Positions 60,573-64,000 of a DNA stretch of 64,000 nt are shown one piece after another; the stretch's first letter is position 1, and every line of letters starts with the position of its first letter. Source of the stretch: SXVE01 sp036388895 (GTDB lineage: Bacteria > Acidobacteriota > Blastocatellia > Pyrinomonadales > Pyrinomonadaceae); assembly GCA_036388895.1 (NCBI GenBank), contig DASVQY010000064.1, positions 124,001 to 188,000 on the forward strand, in the 5' to 3' direction. The notes under the pieces were generated by a model. It was not told the DNA's origin. It did not search any database and saw only the letters and a list, made by a program, of their open reading frames with translations. Made by a program: the position numbers and the translations under genes.

Positions 60573-61072
60573 TTATTGCTGTTTAGTTTTTCGCGCATTC
60601 TCGCTTCAATCATTTCCGGCACAAGACCTTCGACGCGTCCGCCGAGCGTGAAAACCTGTTTTATCAAATTTGAGCTGACGTAGGAATATTCTTCCGCCGC
60701 CATCAAAAAAACCGTTTCGATTTCCGGTTCTAAGCGCCGGTTCATCAATGCCATTCGCAATTCGTATTCGTAATCGGAAACGGCGCGAATGCCCCGCACA
60801 ATCGCCGTCGCGTTTTTTCTTTTCGCGTAATCGGCGGTCAAACCGGAAAAACTGTCAACGAGCAAACGGCAATCGCCCGAATCAACTTCGAGCAAAGTTT
60901 TTTCGATCATCGCACAGCGTTCTTCGGGCGAAAACATCGGATGTTTTTCGGGATTATTAAGCACGGCGATAATGATTTCATCGAACAAGTCAACGCTGCG
61001 CCGGATGACATCGAGATGTCCCATCGTCAAAGGATCGAATGAGCCGGGAAAGATTGCGCGACGAAGATTCAT
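60569..61072 (-). CDS. coaD: Phosphopantetheine adenylyltransferase
   Basis: A 167-residue enzyme that transfers AMP from ATP to 4'-phosphopantetheine in coenzyme A synthesis. The nucleotidyltransferase motif FPGSFDPLTMGHLDVI contains the T/HxGH-type site, and AIVRGIRAVSDYEYELRMALMNRRL plus YSYVSSNLIKQV are conserved substrate segments. It is translationally coupled to the VOC gene. Confidence 0.96.
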   Translation of the reverse strand: MNLRRAIFPGSFDPLTMGHLDVIRRSVDLFDEIIIAVLNNPEKHPMFSPEERCAMIEKTLLEVDSGDCRLLVDSFSGLTADYAKRKNATAIVRGIRAVSDYEYELRMALMNRRLEPEIETVFLMAAEEYSYVSSNLIKQVFTLGGRVEGLVPEMIEARMREKLNSNK

Positions 61073-61286
61073 TTGCTGTTTATTGTGTACCTAAAGACAG
61101 CTTAATAATAAATGATAAACGGCAAATGATAAATGTTGGATTAAATAAGTTTGTAATAAAAATGTAAAATAGACCGGGTGCATTGCCCAAATTACCAAAA
61201 AGGCGAAAAATGAGTTATATTCTAATATTTCGCAAATGAACGGCGATTCATTTTAATTAACAACGGAGAAATACCGGAACTCTCGA

Positions 61287-61961
61287 ATGAAAAAGAACGG
61301 ACAGGCGGCGGCATTTTACGATTTGGAAGGAACTCTTCTCAGCACGAATCTCGTGCACACGCTTGCATTTTACGCGCGGCGTCAGCAGGGCATATTTAAA
61401 ACGGTGAAAAAATCCGTTGGCACTTTGGCTAAACTGCCGCTTTTCGGCGCGACGGATTTATATTCGCGCAACGTTTTCAACGAATTTTTTTTCCAGAGCT
61501 ACAAAGGCGAATCAGCCGACCGTCTGCGTTTTTTTTCGGAAGAGTTGTTTGAAGACGTTTTAAAACCGGCGATTTACCCGGGCACAAAAGAATTGATCGC
61601 ACAGTCGAAAAAAATCGGGCAGCGGCAAATCGTTATAACCGGCGCGCTCGATTTTACGATTGAGAAATTGATGGATTACTTGGAAATTGACGATTACAAA
61701 GCGAATCGTCTGGAATTTGTGAACGGTTATGCGACCGGCAGAATTTTGCCGCCCGTGATGGCATCGGCGACTAAAGCGAAATGGATGCGCGAATACGCCG
61801 AGAAAAACAATATAAACTTAAGCGAATCATACGCTTATTCCGACTCGATTTCCGATTTGCCGATGCTTTCGATTGTCGGGCATCCGGTCGCAGTAAACCC
61901 GGATTTTCGTTTGAAACAAACCGCCATGCAGCACGATTGGGCGATTTTGAATCTGAAGTAA
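61287..61961 (+). CDS. HAD-IB family hydrolase (variant catalytic motif)
   Basis: A 224-residue haloacid-dehalogenase-type protein. Motif I is FYDLEGTLLSTN; the nucleophile Asp12 is present but the general-acid Asp is Glu14. Motif II (VITGALDFTIEKLM) and motif IV (AYSDSISDLPMLSIVGHPVAVNP) are normal. Subclass IB proteins include phosphoserine phosphatase and lysophosphatidate-type phosphatases, and a basic N-terminal helix follows the motif. With Glu in place of the acid, activity may be altered. It ends one base before the M28 peptidase start, so they form an operon. Confidence 0.88.
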   Translation: MKKNGQAAAFYDLEGTLLSTNLVHTLAFYARRQQGIFKTVKKSVGTLAKLPLFGATDLYSRNVFNEFFFQSYKGESADRLRFFSEELFEDVLKPAIYPGTKELIAQSKKIGQRQIVITGALDFTIEKLMDYLEIDDYKANRLEFVNGYATGRILPPVMASATKAKWMREYAEKNNINLSESYAYSDSISDLPMLSIVGHPVAVNPDFRLKQTAMQHDWAILNLK

Positions 61962-61962
61962 A

Positions 61963-62946
61963 ATGTTGAAAGTGAAAAGAAAGTTATTAAAACGAAAAAC
62001 TGTCTTCGTCGCTTTATTCTTGTTGTTTGCCGCCGTTTTATTTGCGCAAACTCAGAACACGGCAAAGAAGGCGTCGGTCGCGCCGAAATCAAAAATAATA
62101 AACGCCGAACGATTGCTCGCGGATGTCAAAACGCTTTCATCCGACGAGATGAAAGGTCGAAATTCCGGTTCGCCGGAAATCATCAAAGCGCGTGATTACG
62201 TCGTAAAAAGATTCAAAGAAACGGGGGTGAAGCAGCTCCGCGATTCGTATCTACAGGAATTTGGTTTTAAAGATAGGCGAAGTTCTGAAACCATCAAAGG
62301 GGCGAACGTTTTCGGAATTATTAAAGGAAAGAAAAATCCCGAAAAATACATTATCGTAACCGCGCATTACGATCATGTCGGCGTAGAAAAGGGCGAAATT
62401 TACAACGGCGCGGACGATAATGCTTCGGGCACGGCGGCGCTTTTTGCGATTGCCGAGTATTTCGAGAAAAACCGCCCGTCGAATTCGCTAATTTTCGTTG
62501 CGTTTGACGCCGAAGAAAAAGGCTTACAGGGAAGTCGTCATTTCGTCGCGAATCTGCCCGTGAAAAAAGAATCGGTTTTGCTTAACGTCAATATGGATAT
62601 GGTTTCGCGCAGCGACCGCAACGAACTGTACGCGGCTGGAGCTTTTCATTATCCGTTTTTGAAGTCGCATCTTTTAGCAGCACAAAAAAATGCGCCGATC
62701 AAATTATTGCTCGGACATGATGATCCGAAATTAGGACATAACGACTGGACTTCGCAATCAGACCAAGCCGCGTTTCATAAAGAAAAAATTCCGTTCGTCT
62801 ATTTCGGCGTCGAAGATCACGCGGACTATCATAAACCGACAGACGATTTTCAAAATATTACGCAGGAATTTTACGTCGGCGCGGTCGAAACGATTTTAGC
62901 GGCAATAAAAACTTTTGATAAAAACTTGCCGCAGTCCGAAAAATAA
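61963..62946 (+). CDS. M28 family zinc metallopeptidase
   Basis: A 327-residue secreted or membrane-anchored aminopeptidase. Residues 1-29 are a basic signal peptide (FVALFLLFAAVLFAQ). The binuclear zinc ligands are visible in VTAHYDHVGVEKGEIYNGADDNASG (His and bridging Asp), FVAFDAEEKGLQGSRHF (catalytic Glu and Glu ligand), VNMDMVSRS (Asp) and VEDHADYHKPTDDF (His). The site is complete, so it should release N-terminal residues from peptides in the periplasm or outside. It is coupled to the HAD gene. Confidence 0.93.
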   Translation: MLKVKRKLLKRKTVFVALFLLFAAVLFAQTQNTAKKASVAPKSKIINAERLLADVKTLSSDEMKGRNSGSPEIIKARDYVVKRFKETGVKQLRDSYLQEFGFKDRRSSETIKGANVFGIIKGKKNPEKYIIVTAHYDHVGVEKGEIYNGADDNASGTAALFAIAEYFEKNRPSNSLIFVAFDAEEKGLQGSRHFVANLPVKKESVLLNVNMDMVSRSDRNELYAAGAFHYPFLKSHLLAAQKNAPIKLLLGHDDPKLGHNDWTSQSDQAAFHKEKIPFVYFGVEDHADYHKPTDDFQNITQEFYVGAVETILAAIKTFDKNLPQSEK

Positions 62947-62988
62947 AAAATCGACACGCGTTAATTAAACAAAACTTAGAACAATAAA

Positions 62989-64000
62989 ATGGCACTTCAA
63001 CTTAGAAGAAAAACACACGAATCAATCGTTTACATTGACCGCGACAGCGCGCCGCGAATTATGCCTTTCGGTGAGGATTTTATTTTGGAAGACATCCCGG
63101 TCGGTACGCGCGTGATTTATCCGAATCCGCCGATTAAAGGCTTGCCGAATCGTGAAGCCGCCATACGTTATGCGGTGAATCATCCGATTGACGCGAAACC
63201 GCTTTACGCGCAGCTCGAGCCGGGAATGCGCGTGACGATTGCAATGGACGATATTTCGCTGCCTTTACCGCCGATGCAGACGCCGGATTTGCGGCAGACG
63301 ATGCTTGAAGTCGTTCTGGATATGTGTGCGGCAAACGGCGTTGACGACATTCATTTAATTGTCGCCAACAGTTTGCACCGAAAAATGACCGCTTGGGAAA
63401 TGGAGCGAATGGTCGGCTCGAAGATTTTTAACGAATATTATCCAGATCGTTTTTATAATCACGATGCCGAGGACGACGAAAATTTAATTACTTTGGGACA
63501 CACGCGGCATAATGAACCGCTTCGGGTAAATCGTCGCGCCATCGAAAGCGATATTTTGATTTATTTGAACATCAATCTTGTACCGATGGACGGCGGTCAT
63601 AAATCGGTCGCAGTGGGTCTTTGCGATTACGAAAGTTTGCGCGCCCATCACGAACCGCAGACGATTCGCGATTCGCATTCGTATATGGATCCGCCTGCGT
63701 CTGAACTCAATCACAAAGTCATTCGTCTCGGCAAACTGGTTGACGAGCAATGCAATGTCTTTCACATTGAAACTGCGATTAACAATCGAATGTTTCCCGA
63801 AGGCTATGATATTTTGACCAGAAACGAGGACGAATTTTCGTTTATGGACAGAATGAAATGGGAAGCGATGAAGCGTACGTTTTCAAAACTTCCGCGCGGC
63901 GCGAGAAGAAAAATGCTGCACGCGATTCCGGCGCAATACGAATTAATCGGCTGTTTTGCCGGAGAAACGGAGAAAGTTCACGAAAAGATTCTCGAACTTA
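62989..64000 (+). CDS. LarA/DUF2088-type nickel-pincer-like protein (truncated by window end)
   Basis: The reading frame is open from the ATG at 62989 to the end of the window (337 codons seen), so the C-terminus is missing. It begins MALQLRRKTHESIVYIDRDS. The segments VTIAMDDISLPLPPMQTPDL, IHLIVANSLHRKM, FYNHDAEDDENLITLGHT and DILIYLNINLVPMDGGHKSV follow the lactate-racemase N-terminal domain (DUF2088) pattern, in which a DD turn, LHR and HD histidines contact the nickel-pincer cofactor and substrate. It may be a racemase or epimerase of a 2-hydroxy acid. Substrate is unknown; whether cofactor-maturation genes follow cannot be seen. Confidence 0.82.
   Translation, partial: MALQLRRKTHESIVYIDRDSAPRIMPFGEDFILEDIPVGTRVIYPNPPIKGLPNREAAIRYAVNHPIDAKPLYAQLEPGMRVTIAMDDISLPLPPMQTPDLRQTMLEVVLDMCAANGVDDIHLIVANSLHRKMTAWEMERMVGSKIFNEYYPDRFYNHDAEDDENLITLGHTRHNEPLRVNRRAIESDILIYLNINLVPMDGGHKSVAVGLCDYESLRAHHEPQTIRDSHSYMDPPASELNHKVIRLGKLVDEQCNVFHIETAINNRMFPEGYDILTRNEDEFSFMDRMKWEAMKRTFSKLPRGARRKMLHAIPAQYELIGCFAGETEKVHEKILEL

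Overview
This is a contiguous stretch of bacterial chromosome of moderate, slightly AT-leaning composition with tightly packed genes on both strands. The gene set is that of a free-living Gram-negative-type heterotroph: amino-acid biosynthesis, MEP isoprenoid genes, FtsH, RadA, CoaD and lipoproteins with lipoboxes. Several traits fit Acidobacteriota, probably class Blastocatellia: a large TPR-CHAT protein beside an ECF-like sigma factor and an anti-sigma factor, DUF4142 and DUF2171 proteins, and short intergenic palindromes. This placement is inference; no rRNA gene is present. I found no phage, insertion sequence, CRISPR array, rRNA or convincing tRNA.

Layout. 0.1-8.1 kb: an SDR oxidoreductase, a methyltransferase-like protein, TatA, a proline iminopeptidase, and a threonine locus in which thrB diverges from the overlapping pair thrC-thrA (fused aspartokinase/homoserine dehydrogenase). 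8.3-18.7 kb: a GNAT enzyme, an MgtE-N/CBS protein overlapping an Nramp-like transporter with altered metal-site motifs, argH, a thioesterase, tilS (with an in-frame block of repeat DNA), ftsH and a PPK2 kinase. 18.8-27.1 kb, mostly minus strand: small stress-type proteins, an SDR fused to DUF2171, a DUF4142 protein with an Asn/Met-rich tail, an ABC-F ATPase, a Mut7-C protein, a DUF2156 acyltransferase and an FKBP isomerase. 27.2-31.9 kb: a gene-poor accessory stretch with secreted proteins, a SET-domain protein, a mini-protein and about 1 kb of apparently decayed DNA. 31.9-44.3 kb: bifunctional Nnr, tsaE, an L,D-transpeptidase, a bacilliredoxin, a YhhN protein, a PilZ protein, a CitE/malate-synthase-like lyase, a Na+/H+ antiporter, a frameshifted membrane gene, radA, a catalytically degenerate SDR and a membrane PIN-TRAM protein.

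44.3-51.5 kb holds the most system-like region. A mini-protein gene is flanked by two near-identical 16-bp palindromes. Next to it, on the minus strand, lie a secreted protein, a 1160-residue TPR-CHAT protein with its His/Cys dyad, an ECF-like sigma factor and a membrane anti-sigma factor. 51.8-64 kb: ispD, ispF, a nucleoside-salvage group (pyrimidine phosphorylase, BMP lipoprotein and ABC ATPase, with no permeases), a SemiSWEET transporter, an aminotransferase, a VOC protein, coaD, a HAD phosphatase, an M28 peptidase and a truncated LarA-like gene at the right edge.

The main observations for follow-up are: a mini-protein family with two divergent copies 16 kb apart; the CHAT/sigma/anti-sigma locus; a dispersed palindromic repeat whose end supplies TAG stop codons to three genes; repeat DNA, including a heptanucleotide tract, inside tilS; an SDR that has lost its Tyr and Lys catalytic residues; an Nramp protein with DAGG in place of DPGN; and a homopolymer frameshift in a small membrane gene.
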